Shown: piece after piece, positions 8,901 to 17,670 of the stretch
How positions within the stretch are numbered: position 1 is the stretch's first letter
How the letters are laid out: every line of letters starts with the position of its first letter
Assembly (NCBI GenBank): GCA_964588285.1
Contig: CAZPNX010000009.1
Coordinates: 28,199-92,198, forward strand
Source of the DNA: CAZPNX01 sp964588285
GTDB taxonomy: Bacteria > Edwardsbacteria > AC1 > EtOH8
Length of the DNA stretch: 64,000 nt
Reading direction: 5' to 3'
Made by a program: the position numbers and the translations under genes
Notes under the pieces: generated by a model
Seen by the model: the letters and a program-made list of their open reading frames with translations, nothing else
Told to the model about the DNA's origin: nothing
Database searches by the model: none

Positions 8901-10188
8901 AGGCGAAGGCGGCCATCGGCGAACTTCCGGAAGCAGCCGTGAAGATCGTGGCATTGGTGAGTTTGAACTGGAGCTGCTTGTTGTCGGGATAGGCCCACAT
9001 GAAGGTCAGGTAAAGCGAATACGCGCTGTCAGCCCCGTCGGCCACCATGATGTTGGTGAACTTGATCGTATCGCCGAAGACGCCCACTTCCTGCTTTTCT
9101 GTCGTTCCGGTGTAGAGGGCCGCGCGGCGTATAACGGAGCTCCAATTGCCGGTGGAATCCAAGGCACCCTTGACGATCTTCAGGGAGTCGATGATGGTCG
9201 GGTCCGTGTCCCCAGTCGGGTTGTTCACTCCTTCACGAATGGTAAAATCCCAGGCCCTGAAGGCGTTGGAGGAGGTAATGTCGGCCGCTTGGTAACTGAC
9301 GCAGGGTACGTTGGGGCTGCCGCTGGCTCCGGAAACGACGGCGGATGAGTCCGGCGCGGCGGCGGCCGCCGGCAGGGAGTTTGAATACTCGAAGTCGTCG
9401 AGGAAGATGTTGGCCACATTGCCTGTGGAATTTTCTCCTCCAAACATCCAGGAGTCAATGTTGACATCGTTAGCCAGCGGACCGCTGTTAAGATCGTTTC
9501 CAACCAAAACACTGTTGATCCAAAGGTCCCACTTATCAGCGGCCAGCGATTGAGCTCCGCTGCGTTCGTATGTCTGGCTGGAAGTTGTGTTGTTTCCGTA
9601 AATTTCTATGGAGTATACCGTGCCTTGAACCAAAGGCAAGGGGCTCGGCGAAGTCAAGTTTGTCCAGACGGAACCATCGCGATAGGCTAATGTTATTGCC
9701 CCGCTGGAGCCGTAGGTAAATCTGAGAATGGCATAGCCCTGGGTCAAATTGCCAGAGATATTGTTGTTGTCAGAAAACAATAAACCGTCTCCCTGATAAA
9801 AATACCATACTCCGCTTCCCGCAGTACTGCCTCCGCTATTGTCCCCCATCAGGATGGTGTACTTTGTATAAAAGACTTTGGCTGCCGTCGAATAATCATA
9901 GATACTGAATTTGTTGATAGAGGTGCTGGTTGGCGCTACGGATCTAAGTTCGGTATTGGAACCCAAAAACGTCAACCCAGGATTCTCCAAGTTAAATGAG
10001 CCGCCGCCGGTTCCAACCCTGACCCTGGCGGCAGTGCCCCCGTTGGCTTGCGGAGCCGGAAGAAAGGTAGTGCTGGCTCCGCTGGTCCAGCTCCCTGTCC
10101 CGGTTCCGAAATCGTAGGTCCACGGCTGACCTAAAGCCGATGTCCACATGAACGCCAACAGCGCCGCACAGGTTAACATTAATTTCAT
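5383..10188 (-). CDS. Very large exported multidomain surface protein with FlgD-like C-terminus
   Basis: A 1601-residue protein. The ATG at 10188 is chosen because it is preceded by GGGGAGAAG and starts a clean signal peptide (MKLMLTCAALLAFMWTSALGQ); the open frame extends 27 codons further without such features. The N-terminal ~260 residues look like a lectin-like jelly roll. Three blocks follow with the pattern F.TQPP or F.YQPT ... VDANGNRD ... SLTTG....W.DL.YD, resembling invasin/filamin-like Ig repeats. A fibronectin type III segment follows, then a beta-helix-like region and the C-terminal module identical to that of the neighbour. It is probably an adhesin or S-layer-type protein; no catalytic motif was seen. 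Confidence 0.78.
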   Translation of the reverse strand: MKLMLTCAALLAFMWTSALGQPWTYDFGTGTGSWTSGASTTFLPAPQANGGTAARVRVGTGGGSFNLENPGLTFLGSNTELRSVAPTSTSINKFSIYDYSTAAKVFYTKYTILMGDNSGGSTAGSGVWYFYQGDGLLFSDNNNISGNLTQGYAILRFTYGSSGAITLAYRDGSVWTNLTSPSPLPLVQGTVYSIEIYGNNTTSSQTYERSGAQSLAADKWDLWINSVLVGNDLNSGPLANDVNIDSWMFGGENSTGNVANIFLDDFEYSNSLPAAAAAPDSSAVVSGASGSPNVPCVSYQAADITSSNAFRAWDFTIREGVNNPTGDTDPTIIDSLKIVKGALDSTGNWSSVIRRAALYTGTTEKQEVGVFGDTIKFTNIMVADGADSAYSLYLTFMWAYPDNKQLQFKLTNATIFTAASGSSPMAAFACSSGTAADSNRVEVTATELGFSTQPPATTPVNTNFGAAVEAVDANGNRDLDATASVTLGEDGAGNLSSATGLIQNLASGIFSWTDLQYDQAGTGIHLVTANIGGLTNATSSAFDVTSVSGTKVAAGDSAEAASISSLYDSQAEAVLNFDFTVTDDGSTPGTDVLPTLIDTVVIYQGSGNEISAWYQAIAGALLLDNSGNSFLGTIGYSIIRFSNIPTSSGGLGYVADNATKHYRLKVWLNSDMGYLRDTIDGLNLAFRVNRSCFKTLATGSSVFAAGDGENVESGSANNEISVTASDVRFAYQPTAPIYRSTAFRADVEAVDANGNRDRHAANSVTLTRIAGTGTLSSSAGLTQSLSSGLYSWIDLLYDVSETGVRIEAASGGWADTCNSFAVIESEPTVQASGIAFSAVGETLMTVSWTPGNGAGRILLAKAGQTVSHPPVDGQGYSASSTFGLGSQIGTNNFVVYSGSGSSVTVTGLSPVTRYFFALYEYNGTNTTANYLTAGPDTGSQLTNAALAVGDFQSKADGNWSSAVTWDQWDGSAWMPAASTPTASNTVYIRGADSVTLDANGACKNLILYNASNGMRLSLNSACTLLVSGTLTSGGGLPSSALIKGAGLVKFVGGSRPLFGSTWSANPPYWRFEVALDPGAVGTASSAVKAGQIIISSGTFTVGTSSSHDLRPDSGSTGTGSLRVASGATLAVLGNISRTGTATTQCALVDVNGTLKIGGRNISATNININNGGKLVSTRNETPRGHVVTGTLSYASGSTLEYNSGTSDFVQATGGELTAEVHNLLIKNPAGDSLKSNVTVNGALSCQQGFLYTGNYFATLAAEAILTESNSSNVQGTIQLTRALSQSIPDTFNGLGLRITAIGAAPGATTVIRTTGRHYGVGGNQSINRSFSISPATNSGLNAAMVFRYRESELNGLAESELGLFRSANNGASWDSLGGFVDPGANTLTLTGIQSFSLWTAGRAGVPLAVELAGFSALAAEWAITLSWRTESENGSYQWIVERSDAESGPFVELGRVAAAGNSQVPRDYTWSDIAVREGKTYYYRIGELGLDGRIAYFGPVSCKLGRGRPQAALVLGCAPNPFWQMTTIRYQIAEPGKMSLKIYNISGQLVRRIEQGLLAPGYYQVRWDGADDNGTRLSAGVYLYRISIGGRQFGGKVQLVR

Positions 10189-10363
10189 TTTTATCTTCTC
10201 CCCAAGTTTATCTGCTTTAAATGCAAGTTTAATGCCCTTAGAGGTTAAAATGGGTCGCATCATTATCATATTGCCATTAAGAGCATTACCTGCTTTATAT
10301 GGGAGTGCAGCGCAAAAGTGAATAAAACTTAAAAAGCAAAATTTTCATCATCCGGCGCAATTT

Positions 10364-12145
10364 TCACAGCACATCCGAGAACCCCTCCAACCTCTTGCTC
10401 CTTGAAGGATGCCGCAGTTTGCGCAGGGCCTTGACCTCTATCTGCCTTACCCGCTCCCGGGTGACGTTGAAGATGGCCCCCACCTCCTCCAGGGTCCGGG
10501 GACAGCCGTCGTTGAGGCCGAAGCGCAGGCGGACGATGGACTCCTCCCTTTTGGACAAAGTGGAGAGCACCTTTTCTATCTGATCCCTAAGCATCAGAAA
10601 GTTGGCGGTCCGGGCCGGGCTTTTGGCCGAGGCGTCCTCGATGAAGTCGCCGAACACCGTGTCCTCGTCATCGCCGATGGGCTTGTCCAGCGATATCGGC
10701 TCCTGGGCCACCTTGATGATGGAGCGCACCTTGTCGAACGGCAGTTCCATGTGCTCGGCGATCTCATGGCTGGTGGGCTCCCGGCCATACTCTTGGACCA
10801 ATTTTCTGGAAGCTTTGGACACCTTGTTGATGGCCTCGATCATGTGCACCGGCACCCGGATGGTTCGGGCCTGGTCGGCGATGGCCCGGGTGATGGCCTG
10901 GCGGATCCACCAGGTGGCATAGGTGGAGAACTTGTAGCCCTTGTGATAGTCGAACTTCTCCACCGCCCGCATCAATCCAGAGTTGCCCTCCTGGATGAGG
11001 TCCAGAAATTCCAGCCCCCGGTTGACATAGCGCTTGGCGGTGGAGATCACCAACCGGACGTTGGCCTCCACCATCTCCTTCTTGGCCTTGTCCTTCTCCC
11101 TGATGGTGTGGCTCACCCGTTCCGCCAGATGGAGAATCTCCTCGGGCGTCATCTTGTGCTCCCGGGCCAGGGCCACCGCCTGTTTTTGGGCGTTCTGGGC
11201 CTGTTCCCACAGGGCAAAGGCCTTGTCCTTGGGAACTTTGAGCTTGGCCTTCTGCTCCGGGGAAAGTTTCTTGTTGGACCTGAGGAGCTTGACCAGCTTT
11301 TCCAGCTCCTGCCAGCTGAGTTTGGCCGAGTGCAGGGCCCGGTCCCGGTCGTTGATATGCTTGCGCACCCGGTCGGCAATTTCCAGTACGCTGTCGATGT
11401 TGGCCTGAAGGATCTCGGTGGATAGCTTTAGCGCCTGAAGATGGTTGATCAGCTTGGCCCGGTGCTGGGCGATCTTGGGGCCGGCCTTGGCCTGGTTTTT
11501 GAGGGTGGACAGGTATTCGATCTGTTTCTGCTCCTTTTCGATCCGCTTTAAAATCAGCATGATCTTCTGCCGCTTGCGGTTCTGGGAGTACTGGGGCATC
11601 CAGCCGTCGATGTCGGTCTGCACCAGTTCCTCCATGGGCAGCTCGCGGCGCTCGAACTGGCGGGCTAGGTGCATAAAGCGCTTCATGCACTGCGGAGCGG
11701 CAAAGCCCAGGCTGAGCATGGCCTTGTGGCACTCCTCGATCTTCTTGGCGATTTCGATCTCCCGCTCCTTGTCCAAAAGCGGCACCCGTCCGATCTCATG
11801 CAGATACATCCGCACCGGATCGTCGTAGCGCAGTCCCAGCGGCTCCTCCACCACAACCTCGGCCGCCTCCTTGGCCTTGGCCTTCTCCCTGGCCTCGCGG
11901 ATCTGGTTGAATTCCTCGGCCGAGTTGACCACCTCCACCCCGGTTTGGGAGAGCATCAGGATGAAGTTCTCCAACTCGTCTGGAGCCAGCATGTCCTCGG
12001 GCAGCAGCTCGTTCAGCTGCTGGTAGGTGATATAGCCCCCCTGGGACTTGCCCTGGGTGATGATCTGCTTGATCTTCTTCTTGATGTTCTTGTCCTTCAA
12101 ACTCTCGACCGAGGTTTCCTGGGGCGGTGCTTTGCTTTTCTTCAT
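10364..12145 (-). CDS. rpoD: RNA polymerase primary sigma factor RpoD (sigma-70)
   Basis: A 593-residue sigma-70. It has an N-terminal region 1.1-like segment (KIKQIITQGKSQGGYITYQQLN), region 1.2 (DPVRMYLHEIGRVPLL), a long charged non-conserved region, and region 2 (EANVRLVISTAKRYVNRG, FLDLIQEGN, FSTYATWWIRQAI). Region 3 follows, then region 4 with the helix-turn-helix ending (VTRERVRQIEVKALRKLR). The ATG at 12145 follows GGAG with good spacing; a TTG six codons upstream is less likely. It lies directly downstream of dnaG, the usual primase-sigma arrangement. The promoters seen in this window match what such a sigma factor reads. Confidence 0.97.
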   Translation of the reverse strand: MKKSKAPPQETSVESLKDKNIKKKIKQIITQGKSQGGYITYQQLNELLPEDMLAPDELENFILMLSQTGVEVVNSAEEFNQIREAREKAKAKEAAEVVVEEPLGLRYDDPVRMYLHEIGRVPLLDKEREIEIAKKIEECHKAMLSLGFAAPQCMKRFMHLARQFERRELPMEELVQTDIDGWMPQYSQNRKRQKIMLILKRIEKEQKQIEYLSTLKNQAKAGPKIAQHRAKLINHLQALKLSTEILQANIDSVLEIADRVRKHINDRDRALHSAKLSWQELEKLVKLLRSNKKLSPEQKAKLKVPKDKAFALWEQAQNAQKQAVALAREHKMTPEEILHLAERVSHTIREKDKAKKEMVEANVRLVISTAKRYVNRGLEFLDLIQEGNSGLMRAVEKFDYHKGYKFSTYATWWIRQAITRAIADQARTIRVPVHMIEAINKVSKASRKLVQEYGREPTSHEIAEHMELPFDKVRSIIKVAQEPISLDKPIGDDEDTVFGDFIEDASAKSPARTANFLMLRDQIEKVLSTLSKREESIVRLRFGLNDGCPRTLEEVGAIFNVTRERVRQIEVKALRKLRHPSRSKRLEGFSDVL

Positions 12146-12176
12146 AGGCGGTATCTCCGGCAAACAGCCTGGGCGG

Positions 12177-13955
12177 CTACTTGCCCGTCTCCTTTATCAA
12201 TTGGTTGAATTGTTCCAGCAATTCCCTCTCCCGGGGCAGGTCTCGGCTCCGTTGGGCTTCTCTGATGGCCGCCTGCAGGGCCTTGAGCCTGGGCTTGACC
12301 GTCTGGCGTTCCAGATTGATCAGGTAGTCGGCGAATTTGCGCTCGTCATCCTCGGCCCCTTCCAGCGAGTCCTCGGACACCCGGCCCAGGCCCAAGGCGG
12401 CGCTGACCAAAACCTGCTCCTCGGGCGACTCTGCCTGGTGGAACAGCCCGGCCTCGTCCACCTTGCCTGACTCCTGGTGCATGGTCTCTATCCTGGCGGC
12501 CACCTTCCTAAAGCCCGGGCTGAGGTAGTCCCAAAGCTGGGGTTTTTCCTCCAACCGTGAGGCCAACTCCGGCCGCCGCAGCAGCAAGCCTAAAATCTCC
12601 TGTTCCCAGCGGTCCTGGGGGCTATGGACCTGACCCGGAGGAGTGGTTTCTTCCTTTTCCCTGGGCTTAAGGCCTTGTCTTTTGCGGGCCAGGTCGGCCA
12701 CCAGGGATTCTTCCAGCCCGGCCATTTCGGCTATTTCCTTATAGTATAGACTGCGGCGTACCGGGTCGGCCACCAGGGCCGCCAGGCCCAACAGCCCGTT
12801 GACCAGCTGGCTCTTCTCGGCCGGCAGGGAAAGGTCGCGGGACTTTCTGGCCCGCATCACCCGGAACTCCACAAAGCTGACCGCCTGTTCCACTATCCGG
12901 CCGAATGCGGCCGCACCGTCTTGCGAGACCACGGCGTCCGGGTCCCGGCCCTCTGGCAGCAGGGCCACCCGCACGTCCAGCCCGGCCTCCAGCAGGGGCT
13001 CGACGGCCCGCTCAGCCGCGGCCAGTCCCGGACCGTCCGGATCGTAGCAGATGACCACGGTTTTGGCATAGCGCGACAGCAGCCTGGCCTGGTCCGGGGT
13101 GAGGGCGGTGCCGGCGGTGGCCACTATGTTTTTATAGCCGTCCTGGAAAGGCCGCAGCAGGTCGAAGTTGCCCTCCACCAGCACCGCCAGACCGGCGTCC
13201 ATGATAAAGGTCTTGGTCTGGGCAAAGCCGAAAAATCCTCGCCCTTTATGGTAGATGGCCGTCTCCGGCGAGTTCAGGTACTTGGCCTGGGGGCTGGCCT
13301 CCAGGCTGCGGCCCCCGAAGCCGATCACCCGTCCCCCCAGCGAGAAGAAGGGGAACATGATGCGGTGGCGGAATCGGTCGTAATGGCCGGTGCCCTTTTC
13401 CCGGGGCACGATCAGCCCGGCCTCGGCCAGCAGGGCTTGGCTGTGCCCGGCCGCCTGGGCCGCCCTCATGAGCTCGTCCCAGGCATTGGGGGCATAGCCC
13501 AAGCGGAACAGTTCGACCGTCTCCTGTTTGATACCCCGCCTGTCCAAGTATTCCCGGGCGGCCGCCCCGGCATCACCGCCCAGAACCGACTGGAAAAAGC
13601 GGGCAGCAAACTCGTTGGCTTGGTACAGCAGGTCATGGCCCTCGGGCTTTTCGCCGGGCAACTCCGGGATGCGGATGCCGGCCTTCTTGGCCAAGTCCCG
13701 CACCGCTTGGCCGAAGGATACCTTCTCGTACTCGGTTAAAAAGGTAAAGACGTTGCCGCCCTTGCCGCAGCCGAAGCAGTGCCAGATCTGCTTTTGGGGG
13801 TTGACATTGAACGAGGGCGTCTTCTCCTGATGGAAGGGGCACAGGGCACGGTAATTCTGCCCCGCCTTGCGCAGCGGCAGGTGCTGACCGATGACGGCCA
13901 CGATGTCGGTGGCCTGGCGGACCTCGTCTATTATCTCGTCAGGAATGCGGGGCAT
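12177..13955 (-). CDS. dnaG: DNA primase DnaG
   Basis: A 592-residue primase that makes RNA primers at the replication fork. The N-terminal CHC2 zinc finger is visible (CPFH near 39-42, CFGC near 61-64), followed by the catalytic core with a TOPRIM fold (VEGNFDLL near 250, ICYDPDGPG near 300). A C-terminal helical region would contact the helicase. The TOPRIM motif reads DPDGPG rather than the common DGDxAG, a modest variation. It starts with ATG and MPRIPDEIIDEVRQATDIVAVI, as expected for the family. It is probably co-transcribed with rpoD, 31 bp downstream. Confidence 0.97.
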   Translation of the reverse strand: MPRIPDEIIDEVRQATDIVAVIGQHLPLRKAGQNYRALCPFHQEKTPSFNVNPQKQIWHCFGCGKGGNVFTFLTEYEKVSFGQAVRDLAKKAGIRIPELPGEKPEGHDLLYQANEFAARFFQSVLGGDAGAAAREYLDRRGIKQETVELFRLGYAPNAWDELMRAAQAAGHSQALLAEAGLIVPREKGTGHYDRFRHRIMFPFFSLGGRVIGFGGRSLEASPQAKYLNSPETAIYHKGRGFFGFAQTKTFIMDAGLAVLVEGNFDLLRPFQDGYKNIVATAGTALTPDQARLLSRYAKTVVICYDPDGPGLAAAERAVEPLLEAGLDVRVALLPEGRDPDAVVSQDGAAAFGRIVEQAVSFVEFRVMRARKSRDLSLPAEKSQLVNGLLGLAALVADPVRRSLYYKEIAEMAGLEESLVADLARKRQGLKPREKEETTPPGQVHSPQDRWEQEILGLLLRRPELASRLEEKPQLWDYLSPGFRKVAARIETMHQESGKVDEAGLFHQAESPEEQVLVSAALGLGRVSEDSLEGAEDDERKFADYLINLERQTVKPRLKALQAAIREAQRSRDLPRERELLEQFNQLIKETGK

Positions 13956-14050
13956 CTTTAATTTTTAGCCACGATTTTCCACTGATCGAAGGATTGTCGC
14001 TATCTTTAATATGGGAGATGGAGAACGTTTCTCGTGGATCTGTGGCCGGG

Positions 14051-14302
14051 TCATTCCTTTTTCTGTCCCTCCCACTCCAAAAACCTGTCCACGTCCTTCT
14101 TGAGCGCCGCCACGAAGAACCCGAAGACCGCGGCGTCGTCCACGAAGCCCAGCACCGGGATGGCGTCGATGATGGCGTCCAGGGGGATTACAAGATATAC
14201 CGCGAACACGCCCAGCATCACCCCCGAGCGCCAGGGCGCCTTCCTGTACCGGCCGCCGAACAGGGCGCCCATCATGCGGAAGAAACCCCGGACGTGCTTC
14301 AT
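14051..14302 (-). CDS. DUF1232 (YkvA-like) small membrane protein
   Basis: 83 residues with the DUF1232 core: a hydrophobic helix (VMLGVFAVYLVIPLDAI) followed by the family signature IPVLGFVDDAAVFGFFVAAL. The function of the family is not established. It sits 13 bp downstream of the flavodoxin gene on the same strand, probably in one transcript. The 95 bp between it and dnaG hold nothing recognisable. Confidence 0.82.
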   Translation of the reverse strand: MKHVRGFFRMMGALFGGRYRKAPWRSGVMLGVFAVYLVIPLDAIIDAIPVLGFVDDAAVFGFFVAALKKDVDRFLEWEGQKKE

Positions 14303-14315
14303 GGCGGCCTCCTAC

Positions 14316-14915
14316 TTATCGCGTCTCGTTCATTCCCAACCCGGCCAGAAACTTGTTGACAGCGGAATGGTACTGGTTGATCTTTACCTCCTCGGTCCTC
14401 AGAGCCATGGCGGCCAAAGGCTTTTTGCCGCAAAGCTCCGCCATACCGGAGAAGGTCTTAACGTCTCCATTCTTTCCCATGGTGCAAAAGAAGGCCACCT
14501 GGCGGAACTTCTCCCGGTTCTGTATGATGTAGGTCCTGATGGCCGGGGTCATATTCCAGGCCCAGACCGGCGTTCCCAGGATCACCAGATCATAGTCGGC
14601 CGGATTTTTTTGTATGGGAGCGATCACGGTCTTGCTCTTCTTGCTGGCATCTCGCCCGGCCCCCAGCCAGCCAAAGATCCCCTGCCGGTTCTTGGTATCC
14701 ACAATCTCCTCGATATCGCCCCCCAGTCTGGAGGCCAGGGCCCGGGCTACGGTGCGGGTGGTGCCGGTACGGGAGTAGTAGGCCACCAGTATCTTAGGCT
14801 GTCGGCTGGCCAGGGTATCTCCGGGATTGATCCTGGGCTTGTTCAAAGGCTGGCCCAGCAGCGGGCCGGAAAACAGGCAGACTATTGGCCAAAGGTTAAG
14901 ATATTTCTTCATCAC
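14316..14915 (-). CDS. Flavodoxin-fold protein with N-terminal export signal
   Basis: A 199-residue protein. From about residue 40 it is a flavodoxin: ILVAYYSRTGTTRTVA is the FMN phosphate-binding loop, DLVILGTPVWAWNM the aromatic isoalloxazine loop, and FFCTMGKNG the next strand. The first ~22 residues (KK, then a hydrophobic stretch ending GPLLGQ) look like a signal peptide, unusual for a family normally cytoplasmic. The start is GTG at 14915 or ATG at 14912; AGGAGG at 14926-14931 favours the GTG by spacing. It could reduce or be reduced at the cell envelope, or the segment may be a membrane anchor. Confidence 0.78.
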   Translation of the reverse strand: MMKKYLNLWPIVCLFSGPLLGQPLNKPRINPGDTLASRQPKILVAYYSRTGTTRTVARALASRLGGDIEEIVDTKNRQGIFGWLGAGRDASKKSKTVIAPIQKNPADYDLVILGTPVWAWNMTPAIRTYIIQNREKFRQVAFFCTMGKNGDVKTFSGMAELCGKKPLAAMALRTEEVKINQYHSAVNKFLAGLGMNETR

Positions 14916-15010
14916 TACCAGAGTTCCTCCTTATGCTCAGGTTTTTTCAGTCCGGCTTCCAAATACTCTTCTGCATATATGGACAAAAACGCCATGATTT
15001 TTGTTTCCCC

Positions 15011-16687
15011 CTATTTTATTCTCTCCTCAACTTCGGCCACTGCCTGCCTCAGAATTTCGGCCTCAAACGAGAATTTGGCCCCGGCCGCGGCATAAAGTTG
15101 GGGCAGGGGCCGGGTGCCGCCTAGGGCCAAAGCCTCCTTGTAACAGGCCAGCGCTCCGGACGGGTCTTTGCGTGAATTGGCCCAGATCTGGACCGCACCC
15201 AGCTGGGCCAGCCCGTATTTGATATAGTAGAAGGGATGTATGAAGATGTGCAGCTTGCGCTGCCATCCCGTTCTCCGCACTTCCTCGTACCCGGTAAAAT
15301 CTACTCCTTTTGTGAATCGGCAGTACAACTCGTCCCAGGCCTGATCGCAGGCGTCCGGGTCCACCGCTTCTTTGGGATGGCCGTAGGCCCAATGCTGAAA
15401 AGCGTCTACCACCGCCATGTAGGGCCAGAACAGGACGATACCCTCCAGATGCTCGGCCAGAGCCCGCCCGGCTTCTGCCGGGGAGTAGAACTCCTTTAGA
15501 TGGGACGAGGCCAAGAGCTCCATGGCCATCGAAGCCACCTCGTTGAACTCCATGGGGGCCTCTGACTGCTGGACATAGGGCAGGCGGGCGGCGGCCAAGG
15601 CGTGAAAGGCGTGTCCGCTTTCGTGCAGCAGGGTCTGGACATCGTCGTGGACGCCGACCACGTTGGCGAAGATGAAAGGCCGCTTAGCCGCGGCATAGGT
15701 GATGCAGTAGCCTCCCGGCCTTTTGTTCTTGCGGTTCTCCAGGTCGAGCCGGCCTTCGTCTACCATCATTTCGAACTGCTGGCCCAGCTCGGGATCCATT
15801 TGTCGGAAAATTTTGGAGACCCCGGAGGTCAGCCGGCCCATGTCCCCAAACGGTTTGAGCGGCGGCCGGCCGGCCGGGTCGACGCTGAGGTCCCATGGCC
15901 GGAGCTTCTCTACACCCAGCATTTTTCTGCGCCGCTGGTAAATTCGTTCGGCCGCCGGCACTACCGCTTTTTCGATGGCCTCTCCGAAGGCCAGGCAGTC
16001 CTCGGGCCGGTAATCGAAACGGAGCAATTGTTTCCAGCGATAGTCCCGGTAGTCGGAGAAGCCGGCGTTGCCCCCGATCCTCTGCCTCAGCTCGAAGTAC
16101 TGGCTCCAAAGGTCGTTCAAAGCCTGACGGTCGGCCAGCTGCCTTTGGGCGGTCAGCTCCCAAGCCTGTTGGCGCAGCTCGCGGTCCTGTTCCTGGTAGA
16201 CCGGCCTTAGCTGGGCCACCGTTCTCTCCTGACCCCGCCACTGCACCGTTTGGGAGCCGGTGATCGAGCTGTATTTGGATCTGAGCTTCTGCTCCTGCGA
16301 CAAAAGCGGCAGATTCTCCGGCCTGAAGAGCGAGGCTTCCTCCCGCATCTTTTTAAGCTGGAGCTCGAAGCCTTTCGGACAGAGTCCGCTTTTCAGCAGC
16401 TTTTCCTTAAGCGACTGCTCGGCCTCCTTGAATTGCGGCTGGATGCCATCCAGATAGGCCTCGAAAAGCCTTTTGGCCTCCTGGTCGGCGGTGTCCACCG
16501 TGGTGGCCACGTAGAGCCGGCTGTAAACCTCGTCCACTAACGAGTATATCCGCGACCAGTCGGCCGCCCATTGGCCGACATTGTCCGAAGAAAGCCGCCT
16601 TTGCTGCAGCTCCCGATAGAAGGGCTCGATCTCCGTCCATTGCCAAGAGAGAAGGCCGGAAGAATCAGCGGGCAGATTTTGGAACAT
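15011..16687 (-). CDS. M3-family oligoendopeptidase (PepF/thimet-like)
   Basis: A 558-residue zinc metallopeptidase of family M3. The catalytic motif HESGHAFH supplies two histidine ligands and the catalytic glutamate, and the third zinc ligand lies downstream in FNEVASM. The preceding YCITYAAAKRPFIFANVVG and the following YMAVVDAFQHWAYGHP match the family. There is no signal peptide, so it should be cytoplasmic and degrade short peptides. Its ATG lies inside the end of the upstream hypothetical gene (23 bp overlap), suggesting coupling. Confidence 0.93.
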   Translation of the reverse strand: MFQNLPADSSGLLSWQWTEIEPFYRELQQRRLSSDNVGQWAADWSRIYSLVDEVYSRLYVATTVDTADQEAKRLFEAYLDGIQPQFKEAEQSLKEKLLKSGLCPKGFELQLKKMREEASLFRPENLPLLSQEQKLRSKYSSITGSQTVQWRGQERTVAQLRPVYQEQDRELRQQAWELTAQRQLADRQALNDLWSQYFELRQRIGGNAGFSDYRDYRWKQLLRFDYRPEDCLAFGEAIEKAVVPAAERIYQRRRKMLGVEKLRPWDLSVDPAGRPPLKPFGDMGRLTSGVSKIFRQMDPELGQQFEMMVDEGRLDLENRKNKRPGGYCITYAAAKRPFIFANVVGVHDDVQTLLHESGHAFHALAAARLPYVQQSEAPMEFNEVASMAMELLASSHLKEFYSPAEAGRALAEHLEGIVLFWPYMAVVDAFQHWAYGHPKEAVDPDACDQAWDELYCRFTKGVDFTGYEEVRRTGWQRKLHIFIHPFYYIKYGLAQLGAVQIWANSRKDPSGALACYKEALALGGTRPLPQLYAAAGAKFSFEAEILRQAVAEVEERIK

Positions 16688-17642
16688 GTCGGTTCTTTGT
16701 GCCTTTATCGGATGATCTTTCCTGGACCACCAGACTTCCCGGCGACAGGCCGTGGTTTGAGAAGAATTTCAACTTGCCCAGCCGCCAGGTGCGACGCCAG
16801 AAGACGGCCCCGTCGTGCCAGCGTCCCCGGTCGTCCAGACAGCCGGGCCTGCCGCGGTCCAGCGACTGGAAGAGCTCCAGACTGCGCTCCAACCGGAGGC
16901 GGCGCCGGTTGAGTGACAGCTTGGCGCCGAATAGGTGTCCGGCGCGCCGGAACTCGGCGGCCGCCGTTCGGTCCACATGGAGCGAGGCGATGTGGGCCGA
17001 CTGGCCGTCGAGAGAGCGCAGGGACCCGGATTCGAACCGCAGCCTGACCGTCTGGGAGTTGCTCTGCTGAATGAAATCTATCCGGTCGGGAAGCAGGGAA
17101 CGCCTTCCGTAGCGCTGTTCCTTGGCCATCTCCGAATACCGGGCCAGGGTGGTGCGGCCGGCCAGCTGGTAGGGGTAGTAGTTCTCCACGTAACGCAGGC
17201 GCCAGCGGCCGCTAAGGTGCTGCAGCCCCAGCTCGATGTCGTCCCAGATCTCCTTGCCCACCATGTAGACTCCGAACACCGAGACGATGGCCTCCAACGA
17301 CAGCAGCTCCACCGGCCGGAATTCCACGAATACCGCCACCAGAGCCAAGGCCAGCAGGGCTCCGAACAGGTACTTCCCCCTCTCCTCGGCCCTGATGTAG
17401 ACCGAACGCTGCCGGCTGATGATGTCGGACACATACTCTTCGAAGGGCATCAGCCGCAGATGATGGGAGTTCACCCGCCGGCTGTAGGGATAAATCACCA
17501 GGTGGCAGTCGAGAGAGTCGTATCCCTCCAGGGTCTCCAGCCGGTCCAGCTCGATATCATAGATGCCCTGTCTCCCCCGGCCGGCATCAAGTCTGACCTC
17601 GGGGCATTGAAAGGCCTTCGTCGGAGTATCTCTGTTTTTCAC
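16665..17642 (-). CDS. Hypothetical protein with two central membrane helices
   Basis: 325 residues, not recognised. The N-terminal ~85 residues are soluble and beta-rich. Two membrane helices follow (YLFGALLALALVAVFVEF near 90-107 and LSLEAIVSVFGVYMVGKEIW near 112-131). The rest is soluble and rich in arginine, with a pattern suggesting a beta-sandwich. The 3' end overlaps the M3 peptidase start by 23 bp, and mutS2 ends 28 bp upstream, so all three are likely co-transcribed. The arginine-rich C-terminal third could reflect a frame change, but no obvious break was seen. Confidence 0.6.
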   Translation of the reverse strand: MKNRDTPTKAFQCPEVRLDAGRGRQGIYDIELDRLETLEGYDSLDCHLVIYPYSRRVNSHHLRLMPFEEYVSDIISRQRSVYIRAEERGKYLFGALLALALVAVFVEFRPVELLSLEAIVSVFGVYMVGKEIWDDIELGLQHLSGRWRLRYVENYYPYQLAGRTTLARYSEMAKEQRYGRRSLLPDRIDFIQQSNSQTVRLRFESGSLRSLDGQSAHIASLHVDRTAAAEFRRAGHLFGAKLSLNRRRLRLERSLELFQSLDRGRPGCLDDRGRWHDGAVFWRRTWRLGKLKFFSNHGLSPGSLVVQERSSDKGTKNRHVPKSAR

Positions 17643-17670
17643 TATTATGGCGCCAAGGCAAGGCTTGAGT

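Noticed and set aside
17021..17040. A tRNA-like T-arm sequence (GGTTCGAATCC on the minus strand)
   Set aside because: It lies within the coding frame of the hypothetical membrane protein, and no matching anticodon or acceptor arms flank it.
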